The translations under genes and the position numbers were made by a program. From positions 1 to 11,612 of the forward strand of contig JAKJGD010000019.1 in assembly GCA_022704585.1 (NCBI GenBank): a stretch of DNA of 11,612 nt. The letters are read 5' to 3'. Below are positions 11,142 through 11,612 of the stretch, piece by piece. Numbering within the stretch: the first letter of the stretch is position 1; each line of letters starts with the position of its first letter. Under the pieces are notes generated by a model, which saw only the letters and a program-made list of their open reading frames with translations, did not search any database and was not told the DNA's origin. This stretch comes from Spirochaetota bacterium. GTDB lineage: Bacteria; Spirochaetota; UBA4802; UBA5550.

Positions 11142-11612
11142 TTATGACAGGCTTCCGTACAGGTCGATCAGCTGGTCCACGAGATCACCGAAGTAGCCGA
11201 TTGCCTCGATAACGGGCTCCGGCCGTGACATGTCCACGCCTGCGGCACGCAGCTCGTCGAGCGGGTACCGTGACCCTCCGAGAGAGAGAAAAGAGAGGTA
11301 CGCCTCCCGCGCCGGCAGCCCTTCGGTCATGACCTTGCGGGCAAGGGCGATGGACGCAGAAATGCCGGTGGCGTATTTGTACACGTAAAACGCCCGGTAG
11401 AAGTGTGGTACGCGCAGGCATTCCAGATCCAGCTCGGGATCCAGAACCACGTCCGGCCCGAAGTACAGCTTCAGCAGGCCGTGATAGATTTCTTTGAAGC
11501 GTTCCAGCGTGAGCGGTTCGCCGGCCTCCGCCGAGGCGTGCGCCAGCTTTTCGAACTCGGCGAACATGGTCTGGCGGAAGATGGTGCTGCGAATGGCGTC
11601 GATCTGGCGGGT
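11142..11612 (-). CDS. pepF: Oligoendopeptidase F (M3B family), C-terminal part; 5' end outside the window
   Basis: The frame is open to the window edge and covers the last 156 residues. The sequence TRQIDAIRSTIFRQTMFAEFE and then HFYRAFYVYKYATGISASIALA are hallmark segments of PepF-type zinc metallopeptidases; the His/Tyr-rich HFYRAFYVYKYATG block contributes transition-state-stabilising residues. The end, with LGGSRYPLDELRAAGVDMSRPEPVIEAI, is also typical. PepF cleaves short peptides in the cytosol. The HExxH zinc motif lies in the part not present here. Full-length family members are about 600 aa, so roughly three quarters is missing from the window. It lies upstream of the STAS gene on the same strand with a 117-nt gap that holds a separate promoter for that gene. 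Confidence 0.95.
   Translation of the reverse strand, partial: TRQIDAIRSTIFRQTMFAEFEKLAHASAEAGEPLTLERFKEIYHGLLKLYFGPDVVLDPELDLECLRVPHFYRAFYVYKYATGISASIALARKVMTEGLPAREAYLSFLSLGGSRYPLDELRAAGVDMSRPEPVIEAIGYFGDLVDQLIDLYGSLS

Overview
The window is ordinary bacterial chromosome: short intergenic gaps, genes on both strands, ATG starts with GGAGG-type ribosome binding sites, and sigma70-like promoters. I see no tRNA, rRNA, CRISPR array, insertion sequence or phage gene. The mix of genes (class II LysRS, MORN/YwqK-type repeat protein, archaeal-type gamma carbonic anhydrase, stand-alone MetE C-terminal-like enzyme, PepF, and a cyclic-di-AMP riboswitch with a KimA-type potassium importer) suggests a bacterium, possibly an anaerobe, of the Desulfobacterota/Spirochaetota or a related deep lineage. 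This assignment is an inference; no marker gene in the window settles it.

Layout. 1-311 is the 3' end of a PEBP/YbhB-family gene, meeting lysS (313-1797, minus) tail to tail with a 1-nt gap. A 347-nt AT-rich divergent region (1798-2144) carries repeats and promoters for lysS and for a MORN-repeat protein (2145-3179). Next come a five-helix membrane protein (CmpB-like, PF06541 type) fused to a complete metal-binding HD domain (3334-4578) and an unrecognised basic 178-aa protein (4682-5218). At 5249-5474 lies the clearest regulatory element: a good promoter, a ydaO/c-di-AMP riboswitch aptamer, an intrinsic terminator, and a further hairpin that would bury the ribosome binding site of the KimA-like K+ transporter (5478-7478). 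A YbaK-domain protein (7610-8077, minus) and an orphan 122-aa protein (8272-8640, plus) diverge from an operator-like intergenic region. A bidirectional terminator separates the orphan from a gamma carbonic anhydrase (8719-9243, minus), whose natural N-terminus appears disconnected by a one-base frameshift. Divergent from it is a MetE-C-terminal/UROD-like methyltransferase (9540-10595). A STAS-domain protein (10647-11024, minus) and the 3' end of pepF (11142-11612, minus) close the window.

How the genes relate. The central theme is potassium/c-di-AMP: the riboswitch is expected to turn off KimA when c-di-AMP is high. The HD-domain membrane protein just upstream carries the same H...HD...H...H...D ligand pattern as HD phosphodiesterases such as PgpH, so a link to second-messenger turnover is possible but unproven. 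The other genes look like independent single-gene transcription units.
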